A stretch of 64,000 nucleotides of DNA from Paeniglutamicibacter cryotolerans (GTDB taxonomy: Bacteria > Actinomycetota > Actinomycetes > Actinomycetales > Micrococcaceae), in assembly GCF_014190875.1 (NCBI RefSeq), contig NZ_JACHVS010000001.1, positions 1,488,001-1,552,000 of the forward strand. The letters are read 5' to 3'. The position numbers and the translations under genes are program-made. Shown piece by piece: positions 55,279 through 63,276 of this stretch. Under the pieces are notes generated by a model that saw nothing but the letters and a program-made list of their open reading frames with translations, was not told the DNA's origin and did no database searches. Every line of letters begins with the position of its first letter. Position 1 is the stretch's first letter.

Positions 55279-56820
55279 TTAGGGGGGAGGTGGGCGTTGG
55301 CTGTGGACAGTCTGTGAAGTGCCGGGAAACGACGGTTCATCGGAATCGGAGAGCGGCAGCCGCACCGCGAATTCGGTGCGTCCGGGCTTGGACGTCACGG
55401 TGATGGTTCCGGCGTGGGCTTCGACGATGGCCTTGACGATGGGCAGCCCCAACCCGGTGGTGCCCTCGGTGCCGGTGCGTGCCACATCGGCCCTGGTAAA
55501 GCGCTCGAACACCGAGGGGAGGAACTCCGCATCGATGCCGGCCCCGTTGTCCGTGACCGTCAGCAGTCCGTATTTTTCGTCCAGCGAGCGACCCACTTCC
55601 AGTTCGATCCGGGTGCCCGGATCGGTGTGCTTGTGCGCGTTGGCCAGCAGGTTGGTGATGACCCGGGTCATCTGCGACGCATCGGCATGCACGATGACCG
55701 GACCCGCGGAGACATCGAGCACCCAGTCGTCCTGCGGCGCCGTGACGGTGAAATCGGCGCAGATTTCCGTGGCCAGTTCGCTCAGGTCCACATCGGCGGG
55801 GGCGAAGCCGTGTTTTTCATCGAGCCGGGCCAACAGCAACAGGTTCTCCACCATCGATCCCATGCGCTGGCTCTGCTCGGTGACCCGTGAGAGCGCTCGG
55901 GTGCCGTCGACGGAAAAATGTTCGGTGGCGGCCAGCAGATCCGAATAGCCGCGGATGGCCGCCAGCGGCGTGCGCAGCTCATGCGATGCATCGGCAACGA
56001 AACGGCGCATGCGTTCCTCAGAGGCGGCCCGGACCTCGAGTGCCGATTCGACGTTGTCCAGCAGCGCATTCAGCGCATGGCCCACGTCCCCGGCCTCGGT
56101 TCCGGGCACCGAATCGGCGGGATCCACACGCTGGGCGAGCGTCACCTCGCCGGCATCCAACGGCAATGCCGCCACGGCAGAGGCCAGTGCGGAGACCCGT
56201 TCCAGCGGGCGCAGCGAGCGGCGGATGATCAGCGAACCGATCAGCGCGGTGGCGCTGAGCCCGGCGACGGAAACGGTGACCATGGTCCAGCGCAGCGCAT
56301 CGAGGGTCTGGTTGGTGGCGGTCAGCGGCAACCCGGTGATCAGCGTTCCGTGGGTGATGGGGTCTTTGCGCGCCACCAGCCGGTAATCGCCGATGGACAG
56401 TCGAGCGCTGATGGGAGGACCGCCCGGGACCAGATCCGCCAGCGCCGGGACGTCCCTCTGCACGATGTCGCTGCGCTCGCCGGTGCGTGGATCGAGCACG
56501 CCGGAGGCCAGCAGCACGCCCGAGGGCAGTAGCCGTGCGTTCAGTGTGCCGGCGCCCTGGCCGGGAGCGAAGATCGGGTCGGAGGCCCCGGTGCTGCCCC
56601 CGGGAGCGGAGGAGGCGAAAGCCGCGGCGCGGGCGGCCGCGTTGGCCAGCTGCCCGTCGACCTGGCCATAGAGCGAGCTCTGCATGAGCGTATTGGTGGC
56701 CACGCCGATGACCATGCAGACCAGCGCCAGCAACCCGACAACGGCGATGAGTAGCCGGCGGCTGAGCGTCCAGGTCCGGGCCGGCCTGGTGCCGGCTGGC
56801 GCAGGCGGGTATGCACTCAC
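55279..56820 (-). CDS. Sensor histidine kinase
   Basis: A 513-residue membrane kinase. Two helices (residues 22-45 and 175-200) flank an extracellular sensor domain. A HAMP domain follows, then the H-box DASHELRTPLAAIRG, N-box NLLANAHKHTD, G boxes DNGAGID and TTGLGLPI. It starts with GTG 56820, overlapping the response regulator stop by four bases (GTGA). Signal unknown; the operon context suggests control of surface glycosylation. Confidence 0.92.
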   Translation of the reverse strand: MSAYPPAPAGTRPARTWTLSRRLLIAVVGLLALVCMVIGVATNTLMQSSLYGQVDGQLANAAARAAAFASSAPGGSTGASDPIFAPGQGAGTLNARLLPSGVLLASGVLDPRTGERSDIVQRDVPALADLVPGGPPISARLSIGDYRLVARKDPITHGTLITGLPLTATNQTLDALRWTMVTVSVAGLSATALIGSLIIRRSLRPLERVSALASAVAALPLDAGEVTLAQRVDPADSVPGTEAGDVGHALNALLDNVESALEVRAASEERMRRFVADASHELRTPLAAIRGYSDLLAATEHFSVDGTRALSRVTEQSQRMGSMVENLLLLARLDEKHGFAPADVDLSELATEICADFTVTAPQDDWVLDVSAGPVIVHADASQMTRVITNLLANAHKHTDPGTRIELEVGRSLDEKYGLLTVTDNGAGIDAEFLPSVFERFTRADVARTGTEGTTGLGLPIVKAIVEAHAGTITVTSKPGRTEFAVRLPLSDSDEPSFPGTSQTVHSQRPPPP

Positions 56821-57557
56821 GTGGCGGGCTTCAGCATGTAGCCGGCGCCGCGGACGGTGTGGATCATTGGCGGGGCGTCGGCCTCGATCTTCTTGCGCAG
56901 GTAGGAGACGTAGAGTTCGACGATGTTGGCCTGGCCGCCGAAGTCGTAGTGCCAGACGCCGTCGAGGATCTGGGACTTGGAGACCACTCGGCGGGAGTTT
57001 TCCATCAGGTAGCGCAACAGGTCGAATTCGGTGGCGGTGAGCGCTACCTGCTTCCCGGCCCGGGTTACCTCGCGGGTATCGGTGTTCAGGGTCAGGTCAC
57101 CGACGACGATTTCGGCCTCGTCCGCCGTGGCGATGCCGGAGCGTTCCACCAGCCGGTGCAGGCGCAGCAGGACCTCCTCGAGGCTGAAGGGTTTGGTGAC
57201 GTAGTCATCGGCGCCGAAGCGCAGCCCGTCGATCCGGTCCTCGACCGCGTCCTTGGCCGTCAGGAAGAGCGCGGGAATCCCCGGGCGGAAGGAGCGGATG
57301 CGGGTCAGCACCTCGGTGCCGTCGAATCCGGGAAGCATCCGGTCCAGCACCAGCACGTCGGGGGAGAAGGTCCGGGCCTCCGCGACGGCAGCCGGGCCGT
57401 CATGCGCCACCCGCACGTCCCAGCCGAGCATGCGGGTGCCCATGGAAACGAGTTCGGCCAGCGAGGGTTCGTCGTCCACGATCAGGGCCCGCACCGGGGT
57501 TCCGTCGGGGTGCTCAAGGCGAGGCAGCTGGCTGGGCGAGAAGCGAGAGGTCGACAT
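56817..57557 (-). CDS. OmpR-family response regulator
   Basis: A 246-residue regulator. Receiver domain residues 20-140: Asp pair VDDE, phospho-acceptor Asp72 in VLVLDRMLPG, Lys in FLTAKD. Winged-helix domain 150-245 (TATEFDLLRYLMENSRRVVS, VELYVSYLRKKIE, HTVRGAGYML). ATG 57557 starts MSTSRFSPSQLPR; the frame to 57626 overlaps the promoter. First gene of a four-gene operon; an 11-bp-period repeat lies about 40-60 bases upstream and may be its own site. Confidence 0.93.
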   Translation of the reverse strand: MSTSRFSPSQLPRLEHPDGTPVRALIVDDEPSLAELVSMGTRMLGWDVRVAHDGPAAVAEARTFSPDVLVLDRMLPGFDGTEVLTRIRSFRPGIPALFLTAKDAVEDRIDGLRFGADDYVTKPFSLEEVLLRLHRLVERSGIATADEAEIVVGDLTLNTDTREVTRAGKQVALTATEFDLLRYLMENSRRVVSKSQILDGVWHYDFGGQANIVELYVSYLRKKIEADAPPMIHTVRGAGYMLKPAT

Positions 57558-57598
57558 GTGAACCACTCTCCGTGGCCGCGATGGGCCGGGTCTATGTT

Positions 57599-57618
57599 TG
57601 GGCTGTGCGTGGGCTGTG
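57599..57618. promoter_or_regulatory. OmpR-type direct repeat upstream of the response regulator
   Basis: TGGGCTGTG occurs at 57599-57607 and again at 57610-57618, an 11-bp period (minus strand CACAGCCCA twice). OmpR/PhoB-family dimers bind such tandem half-sites. The site is 42-61 bases upstream of the response regulator start, so autoregulation of the four-gene operon is likely. Confidence 0.55.
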
Positions 57619-58149
57619 AATGCCATTGCTTCGCACCAGCCTATGCATCGCGGCGCGCTAATTCACCGCGTGCCGGCCGCAATAGTCAAGGGTGAAGGCG
57701 GCGTTCGGTGATGTCCGGAGTGTTGCGAACGGATAGCTCATGAAATGCCAAAACGTCGTTCGGTTGGTCAGATGGGTCAGTAAAATGACGTTCTGGTGCG
57801 CATACCGCAGGTGGTTTGCGTGTTCTGCGGCAAGATCTGAACAAGGTGACCATGGTCACTTATGCGACCACTCATCTCACCATGTGGACCAATGAGTTGA
57901 ATATTACTTGCGGGTTGCCAATATTACGGGGAAACTGATCAATGTGAATAGCGACGCAGCAGTACCCGGAGCCCCGCAGCGGGGCAACAGGGCGGGCCCT
58001 GCCCGCGGCTTCTGTCGAATGCCCTGCTGAGCCCGGACTCCGTGTCCGGTGCTTGGAACCACTCGCATCGTCTAGTCGGCTCTGCCGGTGGGGCACCCCT
58101 GGCATTCGCGCCATCACAGGCACTTCACACGAGTTAGAGGTAAGCAAAG
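57619..58149. promoter_or_regulatory. Long, relatively AT-rich regulatory intergenic region
   Basis: About 530 bases with no credible gene but several sequence signals. A perfect 14-bp palindrome GTGACCATGGTCAC lies at 57846-57859. AATATTAC occurs at 57900-57907 and 57920-57927 (20-bp period). Two small GC hairpins lie at about 57970-58010 (GCCCCG/CGGGGC and GCGGG/CCCGC). Part is likely the promoter and leader of the winged-helix gene that starts at 58150. Confidence 0.5.
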
Positions 58150-58953
58150 ATGTCCGTTACGTCGGGATACGTCCACATCTCCATACGCAATGCCCAGAAC
58201 CGGGCTGCCGCTCAGCGGCAGGCCGCAAGCCGCGGCGACTTCGCCCCGCAGGGCTATCGACAGCTCCACGCAGTGCCCAGTCATGAGGAGCCCCGGCCGA
58301 TGACGGCGCCGACCCCGGTGGTTTCCGCCGGACAGGTCCCGTCGACGCCCGCGCCGGGAACCGATGCCGCGGCCCGAGGCTTCGTGCTCTACGTCGGACT
58401 CGACGAGTCAGTGGCCCAAGCCCAGGGCACCTCGTTGGGCAAGCTGGCCACGCAGGTCCGTGCCTTCCTGCAGACCCTGTCGCCGGAGGCCCAGACCCAT
58501 GCAGCCGTGGCCCTCGCTCCGGCCAGCGCGCCGGGCGAGAACATCGACGTGGTCCGGCAGGCACTGGGGGACCCCACGGTCAACCGCCGCCCGCGCACCG
58601 AATCCCGCTCCGGGGCCGTCGCACCGCGCCCCTCCGGCGTGCTGATCGACCTGTCCCGCCGCGAGGTGCATCTGGACGGCGAGACGCTGAACCTCACGTT
58701 CAAGGAGTTCGAGCTGTTGAACTACCTGGTGGAGAACGGCACCCGAACCGTCGGGCGCGAAGAGCTGCTGGCCAACCTGTGGCGCAACGCCGACGAGGTG
58801 CCGAACGAGCGCACCATCGACGTGCACATCCGCCGCCTGCGTTCCAAGCTGGGCCGGTTGGCCAACACCGTGCGTACAGTGCGAGGCCAGGGCTACCGCT
58901 TCTACGAGCACCCCGAGGTCGTCGTCTGGGCGGCCCCGGAATACACGATCTAG
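58150..58953 (+). CDS. Orphan OmpR-type winged-helix regulator without receiver
   Basis: A 267-residue protein. Residues 1-75 are low-complexity and basic (Ala/Gln/Pro-rich). About 75-135 form a small alpha/beta domain (GFVLYVGLDESVAQAQGTSL...) that lacks the acidic pair, phospho-Asp and Lys of a receiver. Residues 160-255 are a clear OmpR C-terminal winged helix (NLTFKEFELLNYLVENGTRT, ERTIDVHIRRLRSKLG, VRTVRGQGYRFYEHP). It probably binds DNA without phosphorylation. AGAGG lies before the ATG. A terminator follows. Confidence 0.85.
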   Translation: MSVTSGYVHISIRNAQNRAAAQRQAASRGDFAPQGYRQLHAVPSHEEPRPMTAPTPVVSAGQVPSTPAPGTDAAARGFVLYVGLDESVAQAQGTSLGKLATQVRAFLQTLSPEAQTHAAVALAPASAPGENIDVVRQALGDPTVNRRPRTESRSGAVAPRPSGVLIDLSRREVHLDGETLNLTFKEFELLNYLVENGTRTVGREELLANLWRNADEVPNERTIDVHIRRLRSKLGRLANTVRTVRGQGYRFYEHPEVVVWAAPEYTI

Positions 58954-58975
58954 CCCGGTACCACCTCCGGCACCC

Positions 58976-59027
58976 GGCGATGCGCCGGTCGTTCCCCGCT
59001 GCGGGAGCGGCCGGCGCATCGCCTTTT
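58976..59027 (+). terminator. Rho-independent terminator
   Basis: Perfect 13-bp outer stem (58976-58988 with 59011-59023), extended inward with a few more pairs, and TTTT at 59024-59027. It ends the winged-helix transcript 23 bases after the stop codon. Confidence 0.82.
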
Positions 59028-59087
59028 GCGTGCCCGGCGCCGCACAGCCGGTGCCCTGCGGGTCCGAAGGAGCATAGGCTTGGGTGC

Positions 59088-59612
59088 ATGAGCAAGCATC
59101 ACATCAAGCGGCTGCTTCTGCTGCGTCACGCCAAGTCAGACTATCCGCGCGGGGTCACCGACCATGAGCGCCCGCTGGCCTCGCGCGGTGACCGCGAGGC
59201 GCCCGCGGCGGGGGCCTGGATGGCGAAGGCCGGGATTTACCCGGACTACATCGTTTGCTCCGACGCGCTGCGCACGCGCTCCACCTGCGCTTGGGTGATC
59301 AGCGAGTTGGGCGAGAAGGCGCCCACACCGTATCTGGACTCGCGCATCTACACGGCGTCGTCGACGCAGCTGCTCTCCATCATCAATGAAACACCGGAGA
59401 CGGTGGGCACGCTGCTTCTCATCGGGCACATGCCCGTGCTCCAGGACCTGGCCATGCGCCTGGCCTCCATCGATTCCGACGAGGAAGCGGTGATGGAGAT
59501 GGCCATGGACTACCCCACGCTGGGACTGACCGTCTTCGCCGTGGACAAGCCGTGGGCCGAGCTGGACGGGCGCGATGCGCACGTGACCGATTTCGTGGTG
59601 CCAAGGCCCTAG
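59088..59612 (+). CDS. SixA-type phosphohistidine phosphatase
   Basis: A 174-residue histidine phosphatase. The catalytic LLRHAKSDY (His14) opens the protein; the second His is in LLIGHMPVLQDLA, and Arg in SDALRTRST. SixA family members dephosphorylate phosphohistidine proteins. ATG 59088 follows a GGAG-poor leader; single-gene unit. Confidence 0.88.
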   Translation: MSKHHIKRLLLLRHAKSDYPRGVTDHERPLASRGDREAPAAGAWMAKAGIYPDYIVCSDALRTRSTCAWVISELGEKAPTPYLDSRIYTASSTQLLSIINETPETVGTLLLIGHMPVLQDLAMRLASIDSDEEAVMEMAMDYPTLGLTVFAVDKPWAELDGRDAHVTDFVVPRP

Positions 59613-59657
59613 CCGGCAGCGATTCGGGCGCCCAACGGGTCGGTCTGAAGGATCCGC

Positions 59658-60239
59658 TCAGCGGGGAATGAAGGCCGTGGCCGCCGCGACGCAGGCCCCG
59701 ATGCCGCGTTCGGGGTGGAACACGTGCCGGTCCCTGCCCAGGATCAGCGTCGCACCGAACAACGCGGTGGCCATTGCCCCGGAATCGACGCCCGGCGTGG
59801 TGGGCAGGCGCTCGACCGCGGTGCGGACCACACCGAGCACCTCGTCGCGCATCACTGCCAGGGTGTCCGCCCAGATGCTCGGGGACTGCCACTGCTCGCT
59901 GATCCACAACTGTGCGAAGGAGGGGTATTCCTCCATGAAGCGCAGCGCGTCGGCCACCATGGTTTCCAGCCCGGCGCGCGGGTCCGTGAGCGCGGCACCG
60001 GAAACCAGCCGCTCGTGCAGGATGGCCGTGCCGTACTCGAGCAGCTCGCCGATCAGCTCCGACTTGGAGCCGAAGTTGTAGTAGACGGTTCCCTTGGAGA
60101 CCCCCGCCGCCGCCGCTATCTCATCGACAGTGACGTTGTGGTGTCCACGCTCGCCGATGAGTTTCATCGACGCCTCGAAGAGCCGGTGCTTGGAGGAGGT
60201 GGCACGGATCCGGGTTCGTGGGGCGGGGGTTTCACTCAT
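59658..60239 (-). CDS. TetR-family regulator of the YhgE operon
   Basis: A 193-residue TetR regulator. Helix-turn-helix residues 18-62 (HRLFEASMKLIGERGHHNVT, IAAAAGVSKGTVYYNFGSKSE). ATG 60239 overlaps the yhgE-like stop by four bases (ATGA). Last gene of a three-gene leftward operon, so it is transcribed from the same operator-controlled promoter it probably binds (palindrome at 63165-63178). Confidence 0.88.
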   Translation of the reverse strand: MSETPAPRTRIRATSSKHRLFEASMKLIGERGHHNVTVDEIAAAAGVSKGTVYYNFGSKSELIGELLEYGTAILHERLVSGAALTDPRAGLETMVADALRFMEEYPSFAQLWISEQWQSPSIWADTLAVMRDEVLGVVRTAVERLPTTPGVDSGAMATALFGATLILGRDRHVFHPERGIGACVAAATAFIPR

Positions 60240-62503
60240 GCGCTCAGCTCCGGTTGCAGGGTTTTGATGGTCCAGGTCTTGTGCCTGCGCACGGCGATGG
60301 TGCTGGCCGCCAGGCCCAGCACAGTGTAGCCGATCAATGCTGCAACGATCGGTACCAGAACGCCCAGGTCCGCCCCGTACATCAGGTGCCGCAGACCCGT
60401 CACGACGTGCCCCATGGGCAGCCAGCGGTGGGCGATCTGCAGCGGGCCGGGAATGGTCTCCCAGGGGAAGGTGCCGCCGGCGGAGACCAGCTGCAACACC
60501 ATGAGCACCAGCACCACCATCTTGCCCGGGGTGCCCAGCAGCGCGCAGACACCCTGGATGATCGCCGTGAAGGCCATCGAGGCGAGCAGGAACAACCCCC
60601 AGGTCATCCAGGGGTGGGCTGGGTCCAAGCCCAGCCACCAGAGCACCACCGAGTAGAGCACCGTGGCCTGCAGGATGGAGAGCAGCAGGAACGGCAGCCA
60701 GCCGCCGACGGCGATCTTCCAGCTTGCCGCATTCGATGCCAGCGCGCGCTTGGTGATCGGGCGCATGATCTGAATCAAGATGAACGCGCCGATCCAGATG
60801 GCCAATGTCATGAAGAACGGTGCCAGGCCCTCGCCGTAGGTCCCGGCCTTGGCCTGGTCGGTGCGTTCGATGGAGACAGGGTCCCCGATGACGTTGGATG
60901 CGCTCTCGCGCTGGCTGTCGTTGGGGTTCGGGACCTCGGAGGTTCCGTCGTCCAACCCGGTGGCCAGTTCGCCCGCTCCGTCTTTCAGCTCCCCGGCGCC
61001 GGTGGACAGCGTGCCGGTGCCGTCGAGCAGGGAATCGGTGCCCCCCGCCAGCGAATCAGTGCCGCCGGCCAGCTTCCCGGCTCCGACGTCGAGCTTCTTC
61101 GCCCCGGCCAGGGCATCCTTCTGCCCGGAAGCCAGTGTCGCGGCACCGGTGTGCAGGTCCCCGGCCCCGGCGGCCAGCGCATCGGCTCCGCTTGCCGCAC
61201 CGGAGATGCCGGACACCAGTGCCGGCATGGAATCGGCAAGGGTGTCGGTCCCGGTAGCCAGGGTGCCCAGTCCTGAGTCCAGCGCGGCGGCCCCGTCGGC
61301 CACTTTGCGCGAGCCGGCGGCCAGTGCATCGATTTTCTCCTGGGCGCCCTTGAGGTCAGCCTTGGCGGTCTTCGCCTGGGCGTCCAGTCCGCTGGCATGG
61401 GCCTGGGTCTGCAACGACGTGCGGATCCGGGCAGCAAGCGCGTCGAAGGTTTCCGGGTCGGTGATGCCGCTGGCCTTCAGATCGGCCAGCGCCGTGTTGA
61501 GCCGTTTGTCGGCGTCGGCCTCCAGCTGGGTGATGGTGGCTGCGGCCGTGCCCACCTTGTCGCTGAGTTCCTTGTTGCCGTCGGCCACCGCCTTGGCGCC
61601 CTGGGAGAGCTGGCCGGAGGCCTTGGCCGCGGCCGCTGCGCCGTCCGAGAGCTGCCTGGTCTTATCCGGCAACTGCGCCGTTTTGGCCTTGAGCGTGGCC
61701 AGGCCGTTATCGAGCTGGGTGGCACCGGTATCTAGCTTGTCGGCGCCGACTGCCAGCTTCTGCGCGCCGGTGAGCAGCTTGCCCTGCCCGGTGACCAACT
61801 CCGAGGTGCCCCCGGCCAACGTGTGTGCGCCCTCGGACAGGTCCCGGGCCCCGGAATCGAGCTTCTTGGCCCCGTCGGCGAGGGTGCCGATGCCATCGGA
61901 CAGCTTGATCGTGCCCTGGTGCAGGTCGGAGGCGCCATCGGCCGCCTTGGTCATCTCCGCATGGATGCGCCCGAACCCGGTGAGCAGTGCATCGGCTGTC
62001 TGCGTGCCGACCTCCCTGGCCACGGTGTCGTGCACCTTGTCGGCGAGCTTGTCGGCGAAGGTGCCGACCATGTAGTTGTTCGCGTCGTTGGTGGTGAGCT
62101 TGAGGATGGCCTGCTTGGCGGCATCGAAATCGGCGGGAGATGCGAGGTTGGCGGAGAAGTCCCGCGGGATGGTCAGGGCGAAGGCGTAGTCGCCGGCACT
62201 GACCCCGTTGGCGGCGGCGGCTTCAGAATCCGTGGCGACCCAGCCGAACGTTCCGTCCTCCATCAGGGACTCGACGACATCGTCTCCGACCTTGAGGTCC
62301 TTGCCTTCCAGCGTGGAGCCCTCGTCGAGGTTCACGATGGCGGCCTTGACGTTATTCAGGTGGGAATAGGGGTCCCAATTGGCGTAGAGGTAGAGCGAGC
62401 CGTAGAGCAGCGGGACCAGCGCCATGGCGATGATGGCCAGGCGCGGCAGCGTGCCGCTGGTCATGCGCTTGAGTTCGGACAGTGCGAGACGCAGGGTGGT
62501 CAT
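60236..62503 (-). CDS. YhgE/Pip-family membrane exporter with X-G-A/L heptad repeats
   Basis: A 755-residue membrane protein. One N-terminal helix (residues 20-40), then an extracellular domain of about 480 residues with long runs of heptad-like repeats (GTSELVTGQGKLLTGAQKLA, KLAGGTDSLAGGTDSLLDGT), then five to six C-terminal helices of ABC-2/YhgE type. ATG 62503 starts MTTLRLALSELKRM. Members are linked to phage reception (Pip) or to drug/lipid export; the role here is inferred from the family. Two bases downstream of a pseudo-ATPase gene. Confidence 0.88.
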   Translation of the reverse strand: MTTLRLALSELKRMTSGTLPRLAIIAMALVPLLYGSLYLYANWDPYSHLNNVKAAIVNLDEGSTLEGKDLKVGDDVVESLMEDGTFGWVATDSEAAAANGVSAGDYAFALTIPRDFSANLASPADFDAAKQAILKLTTNDANNYMVGTFADKLADKVHDTVAREVGTQTADALLTGFGRIHAEMTKAADGASDLHQGTIKLSDGIGTLADGAKKLDSGARDLSEGAHTLAGGTSELVTGQGKLLTGAQKLAVGADKLDTGATQLDNGLATLKAKTAQLPDKTRQLSDGAAAAAKASGQLSQGAKAVADGNKELSDKVGTAAATITQLEADADKRLNTALADLKASGITDPETFDALAARIRTSLQTQAHASGLDAQAKTAKADLKGAQEKIDALAAGSRKVADGAAALDSGLGTLATGTDTLADSMPALVSGISGAASGADALAAGAGDLHTGAATLASGQKDALAGAKKLDVGAGKLAGGTDSLAGGTDSLLDGTGTLSTGAGELKDGAGELATGLDDGTSEVPNPNDSQRESASNVIGDPVSIERTDQAKAGTYGEGLAPFFMTLAIWIGAFILIQIMRPITKRALASNAASWKIAVGGWLPFLLLSILQATVLYSVVLWWLGLDPAHPWMTWGLFLLASMAFTAIIQGVCALLGTPGKMVVLVLMVLQLVSAGGTFPWETIPGPLQIAHRWLPMGHVVTGLRHLMYGADLGVLVPIVAALIGYTVLGLAASTIAVRRHKTWTIKTLQPELSA

Positions 62504-62505
62504 GT

Positions 62506-63147
62506 TCAGGCCTCCAGTGCCGGGAACGGGTTGGCGTGGCCGACGCGCGCGACGGGAACGGAGCAGCGATCGGGAATGCGGCCGACGATCGCGACGACGG
62601 CGGGGTTCCGGCGGCCCCCCGCGACGCCGGAGAGGTAGTCGAGCCAGTCGGCGGAGGGGATGCCGTGGCGGTCCGGTGCGTCGAAGACCAGCAGATCGGC
62701 GTGGCTGGACTCGAGGGCCAGGTGGGTGAGCAGGCGCAGCCGGTCGAAGGGGTCGATGGCATCGAGCCATTGCCCGGACAGATCGTCCATCCCGTGGAGC
62801 TCCATCCACTTTTCGACGGCGCTCCGGCGCCAGAACGGACCGGGATGCAGCGCCAGGTCTTCGGCGACCAGATCCCTGACCTTCAGGTGGGCTTCGGGCT
62901 CGTTGATTTCGGGGGAATCGACAAGCGCGCTGATCCGGCGCACTCCGCGCAGCGTGGAATCGCCGCTCCAGGAAACGGCGCCGGCGCTGGGCCGCATCCG
63001 GGCGGTGAGGCCCAGTGCCAGCGCGGTGCGGGTCTGTTGCGGTTCGGCATGGACCAGCAGCAGCTCCCCGCGGGCGGCGGCGAGGCTAGTGGGTTCCAAG
63101 AGCGGGGCATGTCGGCCGTCGATGGCCAGTGAATCGGCAATAAGCAC
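62506..63147 (-). CDS. ABC-ATPase-like protein with degenerate Walker A and B
   Basis: A 213-residue ABC-like protein. The sequence GELLLVHAEPQQTRTALALG replaces the usual GxxxxGK[ST] loop: the last glycine is Thr39 and the lysine is Arg40. Walker B LLVFDAPD has Ala where the catalytic glutamate is expected. The helical domain and C-terminal strands look normal. It probably cannot hydrolyse ATP and may be a structural subunit of the YhgE-type exporter. GTG 63147 is the start; a TATTCT -10 motif 6 bases upstream suggests a leaderless mRNA. Confidence 0.75.
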   Translation of the reverse strand: MLIADSLAIDGRHAPLLEPTSLAAARGELLLVHAEPQQTRTALALGLTARMRPSAGAVSWSGDSTLRGVRRISALVDSPEINEPEAHLKVRDLVAEDLALHPGPFWRRSAVEKWMELHGMDDLSGQWLDAIDPFDRLRLLTHLALESSHADLLVFDAPDRHGIPSADWLDYLSGVAGGRRNPAVVAIVGRIPDRCSVPVARVGHANPFPALEA

Positions 63148-63153
63148 AATTCC

Positions 63154-63178
63154 AGAATAAACAAACTGACCGGTCAGT
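63154..63178 (-). promoter_or_regulatory. Operator and promoter of the YhgE operon
   Basis: ACTGACCGGTCAGT at 63165-63178 is a perfect 14-bp palindrome, typical of a TetR operator, followed on the minus strand by TATTCT (63159-63154) as -10. The first gene starts at 63147, so the transcript would begin at or next to the GTG. The operator overlaps the -35 region, so repression by the operon's TetR is likely. Confidence 0.7.
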
Positions 63179-63276
63179 ACAAATAAGCGTGCCGTCTGTT
63201 TCCTCACATGCGACTCCGGCGTCACCCTCGCTTCCCACTTTGCCGCGTTCCCATGCTGGTGGGTCAGGATATTGCC

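Noticed and set aside
54306-55403. 365-residue plus-strand frame
   Set aside because: Antisense to the GT2-GtrA gene with no recognisable domain.
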